NCBI RefSeq assembly: GCF_000248075.1
Contig: NZ_BAFB01000162.1
Location: forward strand, 1-48,282
DNA from: Gordonia otitidis NBRC 100426
Lineage (GTDB): Bacteria; Actinomycetota; Actinomycetes; Mycobacteriales; Mycobacteriaceae
Length of the DNA: 48,282 nucleotides
Reading direction: 5' to 3'
In this document: piece by piece, positions 1 to 8,646 of the stretch
How the letters are laid out: each line of letters begins with the position of its first letter
Numbering within the stretch: position 1 is the first letter of the stretch
Position numbers and translations under genes: made by a program
The notes under the pieces: generated by a model
What the model saw: the letters and a program-made list of their open reading frames with translations, nothing else
Told to the model about the DNA's origin: nothing
Database searches by the model: none

Positions 1-237
1 CCCGATGAGGTCTACAACGCCGCGGTGGCGTGGGCCGGGCAGTTCCGTAACGCGGCGAGCCTGGCGCTTGCGGCGGCCAAGAAGTCCGTCGACCAGGGCC
101 TCGGCGTCGACCTCGAGACCGGACTCAGGATCGAGGAACAGCAGTTCGCCGCACTGTTCGCCACGGACGACCGCACGATCGGAATGGACTCGTTCGTCGC
201 GAACGGCCCCGGCAAGGCGCAGTTCACCGGCAAGTGA
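1..237 (+). CDS. Enoyl-CoA hydratase/isomerase, C-terminal part (EchA17-like)
   Basis: The gene enters from the left edge, so only the last 78 residues are visible. The tail carries a pattern typical of crotonase-superfamily C-termini: an amphipathic helix (EEQQFAALFATDD), then GMDSFVANGPGKAQFTGK. Proteins of this family hydrate or isomerise 2-enoyl-CoA thioesters in fatty-acid metabolism. The catalytic oxyanion-hole region lies outside the window, so activity cannot be judged. The match to EchA17 (Rv3039c) rests on this C-terminal pattern and on the next two genes, which correspond to Rv3038c and Rv3037c in order. The stop TGA is at 235-237. Confidence 0.85.
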   Translation, partial: PDEVYNAAVAWAGQFRNAASLALAAAKKSVDQGLGVDLETGLRIEEQQFAALFATDDRTIGMDSFVANGPGKAQFTGK

Positions 238-327
238 TGCGCGCGGGTAGGGTTCAACGGCAACGTGCCCTACCGGCGAGTAGGTATCGCCGTCGCGGAC
301 ACAGCACAGGGCGAGAGTAGGAGACCC

Positions 328-1317
328 ATGACGACCACCGAAAACGAGTCGGCAGCCGATCACGTCGATCCGGCTCCCAATCCGCATGCCACCGAGGAGC
401 AGGTGAAGGCCGCCCTGGAGGACACCAAGCTCGCGCAGGTGCTCTACCACGACTGGGAGGCCGAGACCTACGACGAGAAGTGGTCGATCAGCTTCGACGA
501 GCGGTGCATCGACTATGCGCGCGGCCGATTCGACGCCGTGGCAGCCGACCAACCGCTGCCGTACGAACGTGCGATGGAACTCGGGTGCGGAACCGGCTTC
601 TTCCTGCTGAATCTGATGCAGTCGGGTGTTGCGACAAAGGGCTCGGTGACCGACCTGTCGCCCGGCATGGTGAAGGTCGCGTTGCGCAACGCCGAGAACC
701 TGGGCCTCGACGTCGACGGCCGTGTCGCAGACGCGGAACGTATTCCGTACGACGACAACACCTTCGACCTTGTGGTCGGGCACGCTGTGCTGCACCACAT
801 TCCCGACGTCGAGCAGGCGTTGAGTGAGGTGCTGCGCGTCCTCAAGCCGGGCGGCCGTTTCGTGTTCGCGGGTGAGCCGTCGACGATCGGCGACTTCTAC
901 GCACGCTGGATGAGTCGGGCCACCTGGTGGGCGACAACCAACGTCACCAAATTGGGGCCGCTGAAGTCGTGGCGTCGACCGCAGGAGGAACTCGACGAGT
1001 CGTCACGCGCCGCGGCGCTCGAAGCCGTCGTCGACATCCACACGTTCGATCCGGACGAGCTGGCGGACATAGCACGCTCCGCGGGAGCGGCGCAGGTCGA
1101 GACGGCGACCGAAGAGCTGGCCGCGGCGATGCTCGGCTGGCCTGTCCGCACGTTCGAGGCCGCTGTCCCCTCGGAGAAGCTCGGCTGGGGCTGGGCTGGT
1201 TTCGCGTTCGGAGGCTGGAAGCGGATGACCTGGCTGGACGAGAACGTGCTGCGTAAGGTCGTACCGCCCAAGTTCTTCTACAACGTCGTCGTGACGGGAA
1301 CCAAACCCGCCAACTGA
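328..1317 (+). CDS. Class I SAM-dependent methyltransferase (Rv3038c-like)
   Basis: The 329-residue protein has a Rossmann-type SAM-binding motif I (ELGCGTGFFLL, about residues 84-94), a second acidic motif (VADAERIPYDDNTFDLV) and the post-motif LRVLKPGGRFVFAGEP, all typical of the Methyltransf_11 fold. The acceptor is not predictable. I start at ATG 328 because GTAGGAG sits 5-11 nt upstream; the frame is open back to GTG 265, but that stretch looks like leader. It lies 90 bp after the hydratase on the same strand and is the positional counterpart of Rv3038c, at the edge of the mycobacterial methylglucose-lipopolysaccharide neighbourhood. A role in glucan or lipid methylation is inference from context. 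Confidence 0.85.
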   Translation: MTTTENESAADHVDPAPNPHATEEQVKAALEDTKLAQVLYHDWEAETYDEKWSISFDERCIDYARGRFDAVAADQPLPYERAMELGCGTGFFLLNLMQSGVATKGSVTDLSPGMVKVALRNAENLGLDVDGRVADAERIPYDDNTFDLVVGHAVLHHIPDVEQALSEVLRVLKPGGRFVFAGEPSTIGDFYARWMSRATWWATTNVTKLGPLKSWRRPQEELDESSRAAALEAVVDIHTFDPDELADIARSAGAAQVETATEELAAAMLGWPVRTFEAAVPSEKLGWGWAGFAFGGWKRMTWLDENVLRKVVPPKFFYNVVVTGTKPAN

Positions 1318-1537
1318 GTGACCGATCGCCTTACAGACATCGCGCCGCGCAGGACTCCTCCGCGGTGCGATGTGTATCGATGGCTGCTCAGTGGGCCGGT
1401 GTCATACGCCCGTACTCCTTGGCCGACCTCATGGTTTCCGGTGTTACGTCCTCCTTCCGACTGAACCTGCGCGATGTCGCGAGCCCGGCGTGTGCCAAGG
1501 TGTCTGTGGAACCCGCACCTGCCAGGGGAGATGCCAA

Positions 1538-2761
1538 TTGGGTTATCGGTTCACGCTCGACGACGTCGCGTTTCTCCGTGGTCGTTATGGCGAGAAGGCG
1601 CTCGATGTGGTGTCGGGCATGCCCTTGACGTCTGCATCGATGATCGCCGACGTCGAACACGCACGCGGGCGCTACGCCCCACACGACGCTGCGCTCATCG
1701 AGACGACGCGGTGCCGGCGTCGGGCAACCGCCAAACTCCGCGATGCCGACCGCTGGCTGCTGACCGACGATGCGCTTCAACAGGCGACGCCGAGTGTGGT
1801 TGCCGCGCACCGAGCTTTCGAGATCGCCGACAGATTTCCAGGTGCGGTTGTCCACGATGTCACGTGCTCCATCGGCGGCGAGATGGTGGAACTGACTGCG
1901 ACCGACGGAATCGGCGGCGTCATCGGCAGCGACCTCGATCGGGTGAGAGTGGGCATGGCGCAATACAACTGTCGCGAGATCGGCGGTGACCTACCCTCGG
2001 CGCTGCTGCTCGCCGATGCCCTGACGCCGACCTCGACCGCTGATGTCGTGCTCGCCGATCCCGCCCGACGTTCCGGCGGTGGGCGTGTCTTCCGACTCGA
2101 CCAGCTCGCACCGCCGCTGCCGGACGTGTTGATGACCTATGCCGATCGTGTCGTGATCGTCAAATGTGCCCCGGGCATTGACTATCGGGCGCTGCGTAAC
2201 CGATTCGGCTTCAGCGGTGAAGTGCAGGTGACCTCGCTCGACGGCGGAGTTCGTGAGGCGTGTCTGTGGAGCGGACCGGGAATCGGCGAGCGAACACGTG
2301 CGACAGTTCTGCGCACCGGGACCGACGGCGCCGTCAGTGGCTTCGAGATCAGCGACGACGAACCCGACGATGTCGAGCACAGTGGTCCCGTCGGCAGGTG
2401 GATCATCGACCCCGACGGCGCCGTGGTACGTGCGGGGCTTGTTCGCCAGTACGCGGCACGGCACGGACTGCATCAGCTCGATCCCCAGATCGCTTACCTC
2501 ACAGGCGATCACGTACCTCCGGGAGAGCGCGGATTCGAGGTGCTCGAGGAGGTGTCGACGTCGGAGAAGGCGCTACGCAAGGCTGTCGCCGCGTACGGGT
2601 GTGGAACATTGGAGATCCTTGTCCGTGGACTCGACGTCGATCCCGATGCTCTGCGGAAGCGGCTACGTCTCAAGGGGTCTCGGTCCCTGAGCCTGGTGCT
2701 CACCCGCATCGGCCGCAAGGGTGTCGGGTTCCTGTGCGAGGCCGGTGTCAGGGCGGTCTAG
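1538..2761 (+). CDS. SAM-dependent methyltransferase with THUMP-like C-terminal domain (Rv3037c-like)
   Basis: The protein has 407 residues. The SAM domain includes VVHDVTCSIGGE (about 105-116) as motif I and VLADPARR (about 170-177), a DPPR-like motif found in RNA and small-molecule methyltransferases. The C-terminal part (GCGTLEILVRGLDVDPDALRKR) fits the THUMP-like domain of this family. I choose the rare start TTG 1538: GGGGAG is 8-13 nt upstream, and protein similarity seems to begin at GYRFTLDDVAFLRGRYG. The frame is open up to GTG 1370, but that part is atypical. The last 99 bp overlap the end of the convergent MFS gene. Substrate unknown. Confidence 0.82.
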   Translation: MGYRFTLDDVAFLRGRYGEKALDVVSGMPLTSASMIADVEHARGRYAPHDAALIETTRCRRRATAKLRDADRWLLTDDALQQATPSVVAAHRAFEIADRFPGAVVHDVTCSIGGEMVELTATDGIGGVIGSDLDRVRVGMAQYNCREIGGDLPSALLLADALTPTSTADVVLADPARRSGGGRVFRLDQLAPPLPDVLMTYADRVVIVKCAPGIDYRALRNRFGFSGEVQVTSLDGGVREACLWSGPGIGERTRATVLRTGTDGAVSGFEISDDEPDDVEHSGPVGRWIIDPDGAVVRAGLVRQYAARHGLHQLDPQIAYLTGDHVPPGERGFEVLEEVSTSEKALRKAVAAYGCGTLEILVRGLDVDPDALRKRLRLKGSRSLSLVLTRIGRKGVGFLCEAGVRAV

Positions 2762-4036
2762 CCTGATCGCACCGCAGCAGATGGCAGCCACAACGCAGAG
2801 TGCCGCCGCGATGTGGAAGGCGTTGTCGTAGCTGCCCTGCGCGTCGCGGATGTAGCCTGCGCCGAATGCGGCGATCGCGGCGCCTATCTGGTGGGAGGCG
2901 AACACCCAGCCGAAGACGACCGGGGTGTTGGCGCCGAAGTAGTGTCGGCAGATCGCAATGGTCGGCGGCACGGTGGCCACCCAGTCGAGTCCGTAGAAGA
3001 TGATGAACACCCAGGTGCTCGGTTCGGCGTGGGGTGAGAGCAGTAGCGGCAGGAGTAGGAGCGACACTCCGCGACCCAGGTAGTAGATCACCAGCAGCAC
3101 GCGCGGGTCGACGCGGTCGGTGAGCCAACCGGAGAACACGGTCCCGGCGACGTCGAAGATCCCGATGGTGGCCAGCAGCGACGCGGCGACGGTCGTCGGC
3201 ATCCCGTGGTCGTGTGCCGCTGGAATGAAGTGGGTGCCGATCAGCCCGTTCGTCGTCATACCACAGATTGCGAAACTCGTTGCCAGAAGCCAGAATGCGC
3301 GTGTACGCGCTCCCTGGAGCAGCCCTGCGGCTGCTGCGCCGAAGCTGCCATTGGGTAGTGTGTCGATCGCGTCGTGCGACGTTGCCCCGTAGGCCGTGGT
3401 CGCCACATCGGATGGTCTGTCCCTGATGAACAGCAGCACGACCGGGATCACGGCTACTGCGGCGACCGTGACCACGATCGAGGCCCACCGCCACCCGTAG
3501 ACATCGGTGATGTGTGCGACGACCGGCAGGAAGATCAGTTGTCCGGTGGCGCTCGCGGCCGTGAGCACACCGGTGACGACGCCGCGTCTGGCCACGAACC
3601 AGCGAGTGGACACCGTCGCGACGAATCCCATGGAGATCGACCCGGTACCCAACCCGACGAGCACGCCCCAGAGAAGCAACAACTGCCAGCTCGACGTCAT
3701 GAAGACTCCGAGACCTGTTCCCGCAGCGATCAATCCAAGTGCGACGGTCAGAATCGGACGTACGCCGAACCGGTCCATGAGCGTTGCGGCGAATGGTGCG
3801 GTGACTCCGAACAACACCATGTTGATCGACATCGCTGCGCCGATCGTCGCATGGGACCAGCCGAACTCCATGTGGAGGGGATCCATCATCACGCTCGGCA
3901 CGGCCCGGAATCCGGCGGCGCCGAGAATCGCGATGAAGCTCGCGCCCGCGACCAGCCACGCCCAGTGCGGCCGACGGCCGCCCAAACGTTGACGCAGGGG
4001 TGTTCTCAGGGGCTCGCGCTCTGGTGTCACGGTCAC
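2663..4036 (-). CDS. MFS transporter, 12-TM (oxalate/monocarboxylate-like)
   Basis: The 457-residue protein shows repeated hydrophobic segments consistent with 12 membrane helices and an MFS loop motif (DRFGVRP) after TM2. It starts with a short charged tail and WAWLVAGASFIAILGAAGF as TM1. The N-terminal pattern, with a conserved proline-rich cytoplasmic end and paired GW residues, resembles the oxalate/formate and monocarboxylate antiporter branch, but the substrate cannot be read from sequence. Start GTG 4036 has only a weak upstream signal. The gene is divergent from the GlxA-type regulator at 4089 with 52 bp between them, so co-regulation is likely. It has no counterpart at this place in M. 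tuberculosis and looks like a lineage-specific insertion with that regulator. Confidence 0.85.
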   Translation of the reverse strand: MTVTPEREPLRTPLRQRLGGRRPHWAWLVAGASFIAILGAAGFRAVPSVMMDPLHMEFGWSHATIGAAMSINMVLFGVTAPFAATLMDRFGVRPILTVALGLIAAGTGLGVFMTSSWQLLLLWGVLVGLGTGSISMGFVATVSTRWFVARRGVVTGVLTAASATGQLIFLPVVAHITDVYGWRWASIVVTVAAVAVIPVVLLFIRDRPSDVATTAYGATSHDAIDTLPNGSFGAAAAGLLQGARTRAFWLLATSFAICGMTTNGLIGTHFIPAAHDHGMPTTVAASLLATIGIFDVAGTVFSGWLTDRVDPRVLLVIYYLGRGVSLLLLPLLLSPHAEPSTWVFIIFYGLDWVATVPPTIAICRHYFGANTPVVFGWVFASHQIGAAIAAFGAGYIRDAQGSYDNAFHIAAALCVVAAICCGAIRLDRPDTGLAQEPDTLAADAGEHQAQGPRPLET

Positions 4037-4072
4037 ATATCAAGAATCGGGCGCAGCTGTCCCGAGTGCCAG

Positions 4073-4090
4073 TGGCATAATTGCCAATAT
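4073..4090 (+). promoter_or_regulatory. Palindrome and -10 box abutting the GlxA-type regulator start
   Basis: A perfect inverted repeat TGGCA-TAAT-TGCCA occupies 4073-4086, two bases before ATG 4089. Its centre contains CATAAT (4076-4081), placed 7 nt from the ATG, which fits a -10 element giving a leaderless transcript. A repressor bound here would block the promoter, so autoregulation is plausible. Function is inferred from position only. Confidence 0.45.
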
Positions 4091-5063
4091 GTCGGAAGAA
4101 TCTGCCATCCATCGCATCGCCGTCTTGCTGCTGGAGCCGGTGGTCGGGTTCGATGCGACGATTCCGCCGTTGCTCTTCGGGCAGGCCGTCGACGATGCCG
4201 GTCGGTCGCTCTACGAGGTCGAGACGGTCGGACTCGGACCGTCGCCATTGCAGACGACGACGGCCTACCAAATCACGCCCAGCGCTGACGTCTCGGCCTT
4301 GGCCACGGCGGACACGGTGATCGTGCCGGGGACAAAACTGGCGTCGTGCCGCATCGACGGGACCATTCCCGACGATCTGCGTGAAGCGCTCACACTGATC
4401 CGGCCGCGGGCCCGCGTCGTGTCGATCTGCACGGGGGCTTTCGTGCTTGCGGCGGGCGGCTATCTCGACGGGCGCAGGGCCACGACGCATTGGCGTTACG
4501 CCGACGACTTCCGAAGGCTGTACCCACGTGTGGATCTCGACGAGTCGGTGCTCTTCGTCGACGACGGTGACGTCCTGAGTTCGGCCGGTCTCGCCGCGGG
4601 AATCGACCTGTGTCTGCACATCATTCGACGTGATCACGGCACCGCGGTGGCCAACGCCGTTGCCCGGCACTGTGTGGTCCCTCCCTGGCGCGAGGGAGGA
4701 CAGGCACAGTTCATCGAACGTCAGGTCCCCGGCGTCGGGGGCCCGACAACCGCCGCGACGCGCGAGTGGGCAGTCCACCACCTCGACCAGAACCTCTCGG
4801 TCAGCGCACTTGCACGCCGCGCACAGATGAGCCAGCGGACCTTCAGCCGCAGATTCCAAGAGGAGACCGGCGTGTCGCCGGGCGTCTGGGTACGGGAGCG
4901 ACGTCTCGACCTTGCTCGCGAACTACTCGAGGCCGGTGAGCTGTCCATTGACGTGATTGCTGCGAGATCCGGTCTGGGGTCTGCCGACACGCTGCGGCAC
5001 CATCTGCGTAGGCATCTCGGCATGGCGCCGAGTGCATACCGAAAGGTCTTCGTGGGCAGGTGA
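4089..5063 (+). CDS. GlxA family transcriptional regulator (DJ-1/PfpI domain plus AraC HTH)
   Basis: The 324-residue protein is a two-domain fusion. Residues about 8-190 form a DJ-1/PfpI-like glutaminase-fold domain with the nucleophile elbow VVSICTGAFVLAAGG, including the conserved Cys, used in this family for ligand sensing. Residues about 220-320 are a double-HTH AraC/XylS domain: SVSALARRAQMSQRTFSRRF as the first helix pair, and the family signature ending in LRHHLRRHLGMAPSAYRK. It is divergent from the MFS transporter at 2663-4036 and probably controls it and itself. Length and architecture are normal for the family. Inducer unknown. Confidence 0.9.
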   Translation: MSEESAIHRIAVLLLEPVVGFDATIPPLLFGQAVDDAGRSLYEVETVGLGPSPLQTTTAYQITPSADVSALATADTVIVPGTKLASCRIDGTIPDDLREALTLIRPRARVVSICTGAFVLAAGGYLDGRRATTHWRYADDFRRLYPRVDLDESVLFVDDGDVLSSAGLAAGIDLCLHIIRRDHGTAVANAVARHCVVPPWREGGQAQFIERQVPGVGGPTTAATREWAVHHLDQNLSVSALARRAQMSQRTFSRRFQEETGVSPGVWVRERRLDLARELLEAGELSIDVIAARSGLGSADTLRHHLRRHLGMAPSAYRKVFVGR

Positions 5064-5092
5064 TGTCGGGTCGGTTGATTCGACGCTATCGG

Positions 5093-6376
5093 TCAGGACT
5101 CGGTGCCCGCGATGTACCAGCCGCCTGGCTCGAGTCGAATGTTGTTGCCGTCCCGGTGGCTCGCCTCGGAGGCGAGATGTCCGGTGTCGCCGAGGTCGAC
5201 CGTCACGTCCGTGGCGGTCCGGTTCGCGTTGAGTGCCACGATGATCGGGGGACCAGTGGACACCTCGTACACGAGCAGGCCCTGATCGACGGTCAGAACA
5301 CGTACCTGCGCGTGCTCGATGTCGAAGAATCGGCGCCGAATCGCGAAGAGTCGCTGGTGAAGACGATAGACGGGCGGAAGTTCGTCGTCGACAGGCGGTG
5401 TGTCGGGCAACATCTGACGGACCGCATCGTCACCACCGACGCGATCCTCCTTGGTTCCGGTCCATCCCAACTCGTCGCCGTAATAGACCGCAGGGGTGCC
5501 CGGGAGCGTCGCAAGCAGAACCACGGCGAGGTCGGCAGAGTGCTCGGCAAGACGCGTCGCCGTCCTGGTCACGTCGTGGTTGCCGACGAACGTCCACGGG
5601 ACGAACGTCTGCAGCATCTCGCCATGGCGCACGAGGGCCCATTGCAATTCATGCATGTTGGCGTCGATGATGCTGCTCCAGAACGCTTTCCACAGCTCGT
5701 ATTGAGTCACCGAGTCGACCCCGGTGTCGGCGACGTAGCCGGGATAGTCGCCGTGGATCACCTCTGCCATCACGTAGGCGTCCGGGAACCGCTCACGGAC
5801 ACGTGGCAGGACGGTGCGCCAGAACTCCTGCGGGACGGCGTAGGCGGCGTCGAGGCGCCACGCGTCGACGCCCGCCGCAAGCCAATGGCACATCACCTCG
5901 ACCACCAGATCGGCCACCGCGGGGTTGCGGTGGTCGAGCGTGACCAGGTCGCCATGGCCCTCGAACGTCTGCACGTGTCCATCCCGGTCCCGACGCTCCC
6001 AACCCCCTTCAGCCACGTCGTCGGACACCTGATCATGCTGGCGCGACACGTGGTTGAAGACGCCGTCGAGCATGATGCGGATGCCGCGAGACCGGCACGC
6101 GGCGACGAGAGCGTCGAAATCGCTTCTGTCGCCGAGGCGTTCGTCGATCGTGAAGTGATCGAGCGTGTCGTATCCGTGAGTGGCCGACGAGAAGATCGGA
6201 CCGAGCGCGATTCCGTTGACACCCAACGCGACTGCGTGGTCGAGCCAGTCGATCAGTGCCGACAGCGGGCGACGGCAGTGCCGATCCACTCCGGTGGTGT
6301 CGGCGCCGAGCGCGCCGAGAGGGTAGACGTGCCACCAGATCGACGTGGCGACCCAGGCAGGCGTGGTTGTCGTCAT
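5093..6376 (-). CDS. GH13 alpha-amylase family protein
   Basis: The 427-residue protein has all four GH13 conserved regions: DGVFNH (104-109), the nucleophile Asp176 in AWRLDAAY, the acid/base Glu205 in VMAEVI, and the transition-state Asp268 in FVGNHD. It therefore should be a catalytically competent alpha-glucan hydrolase or transglycosylase. There is no signal peptide, so it acts in the cytoplasm. A compact C-terminal beta domain follows. I start at ATG 6376 because TAGAGT lies exactly 7 nt upstream; GTG 6385 is an alternative. It follows the propeller lipoprotein gene by 30 bp on the same strand. M. tuberculosis lacks this enzyme at this locus. Given the GT4, GH57 and methyltransferase genes nearby, an intracellular glucan-trimming role is inferred. 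Confidence 0.9.
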   Translation of the reverse strand: MTTTTPAWVATSIWWHVYPLGALGADTTGVDRHCRRPLSALIDWLDHAVALGVNGIALGPIFSSATHGYDTLDHFTIDERLGDRSDFDALVAACRSRGIRIMLDGVFNHVSRQHDQVSDDVAEGGWERRDRDGHVQTFEGHGDLVTLDHRNPAVADLVVEVMCHWLAAGVDAWRLDAAYAVPQEFWRTVLPRVRERFPDAYVMAEVIHGDYPGYVADTGVDSVTQYELWKAFWSSIIDANMHELQWALVRHGEMLQTFVPWTFVGNHDVTRTATRLAEHSADLAVVLLATLPGTPAVYYGDELGWTGTKEDRVGGDDAVRQMLPDTPPVDDELPPVYRLHQRLFAIRRRFFDIEHAQVRVLTVDQGLLVYEVSTGPPIIVALNANRTATDVTVDLGDTGHLASEASHRDGNNIRLEPGGWYIAGTES

Positions 6377-6383
6377 CGCGCCC

Positions 6384-6389
6384 ACTCTA
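6384..6389 (-). promoter_or_regulatory. -10 box for the GH13 gene (leaderless start)
   Basis: TAGAGT on the minus strand ends 7 nt before ATG 6376. It lies in the 30-bp gap after the upstream lipoprotein gene, giving the enzyme gene its own promoter in addition to possible read-through. No convincing -35 is visible. Confidence 0.45.
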
Positions 6390-6406
6390 GTGGCTGCCGT
6401 GTGCAG

Positions 6407-7735
6407 CTAGTCGATGTTCTTCTTCGAATCGAAGAAGAACACCTCACCGATGTTCGTGGCGGTGGCGATCTGGCCGGAGGCGGACACCGCGACACCCGTC
6501 GCGAAGCCGGTGGCGCCCGGCATCGCCAGCGTGCGTTTCGTGTTCCCGTTGGCGGTGTCGACCTCGACCAGCGACAGCGATTTCTGATCCTCGCTGCGCA
6601 CGACCGTCCAGACGCTCGTGGACGAGGTGAGGGTCGACAGGCTCACGGCCGCGAGATCCTTGCGTTGCCACACCTGCTCGGCGCGGTCGCCGCGATCACG
6701 CAGCAGCGTCAGCGGCGCACCGAGTACACCGGTCGGAATGATCAGGCCATCGGGTGACACGGTCATGGACGCGAATCCGTAGCCGCCGTTGTCGTAGGTC
6801 CACTTGGTCTTCCCGTTCGCGGCGTCGAGCGCGACGATCTGCCCGAGACGGCTGAACGTGTACAGCGTGGTCCCGTCGGCCGACAGCGTCGGCGCGCCGA
6901 TCACACCACCGGGAACGTCGGCGTGCCACATCTCGCGGATCGTTCGCGTATCGCCCTGCTTCGCGTACGAGAAGCCCCGGATCTGGGAGGCGATGGCGCC
7001 CGTCGGCCAGAAATTCAGAAAGAAGCGGCTGTGCTGTTCGTCGACAGCGGGAGGGGCGGGCACGGCGCAGCGCGGACCGTTGCTCACGCAGTCGCCGTAA
7101 CCCCAGAGGGGATCGCCGGGGTCGGCCTCGGGACGCAGTCGCACCTCCGGGGCGGTGAAGTCGCTGGTCTGGGTGTTGAGCATCAGAATCTGGCCCTGTG
7201 TCGTCACGACGAGGACCTCACCGGGAGCCGCGAACTTCGCAGACAGCGGCACGCCGATGACCGGCATCCGCCACCGGATCGCGCCACCAGCGTTGAGCGA
7301 CAGGAAGGTCGCCTCCTCGCCGACGTAGGGCTGGTCGAACTGGTCGAGCAGTGTGGAGTTCGCCTCGATGCCCACGCGCATGCGCTTGCAGAAGTTCATG
7401 CGACCGGAGTTGGGGTCGAGAACGAGCAGGTTGCACCCGTTGGCGGTAGCCGCGGTGACGTTCACGTTCGAGTGGTTCGACACCGTGACCGGCGCGGTCA
7501 CCGGTCCGCCGGTCGGTCTGGTCCAGCTCAGCGCAAGATCATCCGGGATCGACGGATAGGCGTAGTTCGAATTCGCGCCGTTGCCGCCGTAACTGGCCCA
7601 ACCCGGGCTTGCGACCGAACGTACGTCGATGTGTCCGTCAGAACAGGCGCTGATCGTCAGCACGGCGCTGAGCAGGAGCACCAGCGAAGCCAGAACTCGT
7701 CGCGGTGCCCGAATCCGGCGGCCAACCACAGCCAT
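6407..7735 (-). CDS. PQQ-like beta-propeller lipoprotein (Rv3035-like)
   Basis: The 442-residue protein begins with a positively charged n-region (RRIRAPRR), a hydrophobic stretch and the lipobox LTISAC with Cys31, so it should be exported and anchored by a lipid. The rest is made of beta-propeller blades, for example GTTLYTFSRLGQIVALDAANGKTKWTYD split over two strands, typical of PQQ-binding-like repeats in which PQQ itself is often not bound. Start ATG 7735 is chosen because GGGAGCAGG lies just upstream; GTG 7765 is also in frame. It is the positional equivalent of Rv3035 and is divergent from the acyltransferase gene at 7849. Biochemical role unknown; a scaffold or sensor for envelope glycolipid is speculation. 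Confidence 0.82.
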   Translation of the reverse strand: MAVVGRRIRAPRRVLASLVLLLSAVLTISACSDGHIDVRSVASPGWASYGGNGANSNYAYPSIPDDLALSWTRPTGGPVTAPVTVSNHSNVNVTAATANGCNLLVLDPNSGRMNFCKRMRVGIEANSTLLDQFDQPYVGEEATFLSLNAGGAIRWRMPVIGVPLSAKFAAPGEVLVVTTQGQILMLNTQTSDFTAPEVRLRPEADPGDPLWGYGDCVSNGPRCAVPAPPAVDEQHSRFFLNFWPTGAIASQIRGFSYAKQGDTRTIREMWHADVPGGVIGAPTLSADGTTLYTFSRLGQIVALDAANGKTKWTYDNGGYGFASMTVSPDGLIIPTGVLGAPLTLLRDRGDRAEQVWQRKDLAAVSLSTLTSSTSVWTVVRSEDQKSLSLVEVDTANGNTKRTLAMPGATGFATGVAVSASGQIATATNIGEVFFFDSKKNID

Positions 7736-7787
7736 CCTGCTCCCGTCGTGTTCGGCTCCCGGCACTGCACCGGGACGCCAGCAGTAG

Positions 7788-7793
7788 AGCCTA
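7788..7793 (-). promoter_or_regulatory. Possible -10 box for the propeller lipoprotein gene
   Basis: TAGGCT on the minus strand lies 52 nt before ATG 7735 and would give a leader of about 45 nt carrying the GGGAGCAGG ribosome site. Evidence is positional only. Confidence 0.3.
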
Positions 7794-7834
7794 TCGTGCG
7801 ACGCTCCGCCGCCGATCCGGACCGCGGCGTCGAT

Positions 7835-7840
7835 TAGGGT
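7835..7840 (+). promoter_or_regulatory. -10 box before the acyltransferase gene
   Basis: TAGGGT lies 8 nt before ATG 7849, close to the leaderless spacing. The overlapping GGTGAG could instead serve as a ribosome site on a longer transcript, so the signal is ambiguous. Confidence 0.35.
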
Positions 7841-7848
7841 GAGTCGTC

Positions 7849-8601
7849 ATGACGACGATGTGGAACGCCTCCTACCGGTCTCGTTGGCGGGCCGGACGCC
7901 GCCGCGATCCGCGCCAGGCGCGATTCGTCACACTCGACTCGCTGCGCTGGGTGGTGCGCAACAAGGCATACACACCCTGGTACCTCGTCCGGTACTACCG
8001 GCTGGCCCGGTTCCGTATGGCCAACCCCCACATCGTCCTGCGCGGAATGCTCTTCCTCGGCCGCAATGTCGAGATCCACGCGACACCGGAGTTGAGCAGG
8101 ATGGAGATCGGACGCTGGGTGCACATCGGCGACGGCAACTCGATCCGATGTCACGAAGGAAGTCTCCGCATCGGCGACAAGACGGTCTTCGGCTGCAACA
8201 ACGTCGTCAATTCCTATCTCGACCTCGAGATCGGCGGCTCGGTGCTGATCGCCGACTGGTGCTACATCTGCGACTTCGACCACAAGACCGACGACATCAC
8301 GTTGCCGATCAAGGACCAGGGCATCGTGAAGGGACCGGTGCGGATCGGCTCGGACACCTGGGTCGCGGCCAAGGTGTCGGTCCTGCGCAACACGATCGTC
8401 GGGCGCGGATGCGTGCTGGGGTCGCACGCGGTGGTCAAGGGTGTGGTCCCCGACTATTCGATCGCCGTCGGAGCGCCCGCACGAGTGGTGAAGAACCGCA
8501 AGGACGACTGGGCTGCGAACGCGCAGGAGCGTGCGGAACTCGAACGTGCGCTGGCCGACATCGAGCGCAAGAAGGCCGAGGCCCGCGCGCACGGGCACTG
8601 A
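7849..8601 (+). CDS. Hexapeptide-repeat O-acyltransferase (Rv3034c-like)
   Basis: The 250-residue protein contains a left-handed beta-helix made of isoleucine-led hexapeptide repeats: IGRWVHIGDG, LRIGDKTVFG, VRIGSDTWVA and NTIVGRGCVLGSHAVV. The closing segment SIAVGAPARVV is typical of LbH acetyl- or acyltransferases such as the maltose/galactoside acetyltransferase class. The segment CDFDHKTDD has the His expected near the active site between coils. A basic N-terminus precedes the helix. It is the positional counterpart of Rv3034c, a gene in the mycobacterial methylglucose-lipopolysaccharide cluster, so acylation of a glucan is a reasonable but unproved role. The C-terminus is a charged helix rich in Glu, Arg and Lys. 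Confidence 0.85.
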   Translation: MTTMWNASYRSRWRAGRRRDPRQARFVTLDSLRWVVRNKAYTPWYLVRYYRLARFRMANPHIVLRGMLFLGRNVEIHATPELSRMEIGRWVHIGDGNSIRCHEGSLRIGDKTVFGCNNVVNSYLDLEIGGSVLIADWCYICDFDHKTDDITLPIKDQGIVKGPVRIGSDTWVAAKVSVLRNTIVGRGCVLGSHAVVKGVVPDYSIAVGAPARVVKNRKDDWAANAQERAELERALADIERKKAEARAHGH

Positions 8602-8646
8602 GTTCGAGTCTGGCGGTGATCGGCCGCCGGTGAGTGTCGAGGGACG

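Noticed and set aside
1370..1537. Extension of the THUMP-like methyltransferase to GTG 1370
   Set aside because: The stretch is not like the family and has no ribosome site, while TTG 1538 has a good one.
4036..4048. Leaderless -10 for the MFS gene at 2663-4036
   Set aside because: Only GATTCT at 6 nt is seen, which lacks the first T, so I did not list it.
2748..4859. A 703-codon minus-strand frame across the MFS and GlxA genes
   Set aside because: It is arginine-rich, without domains, and overlaps two clear genes in other frames.
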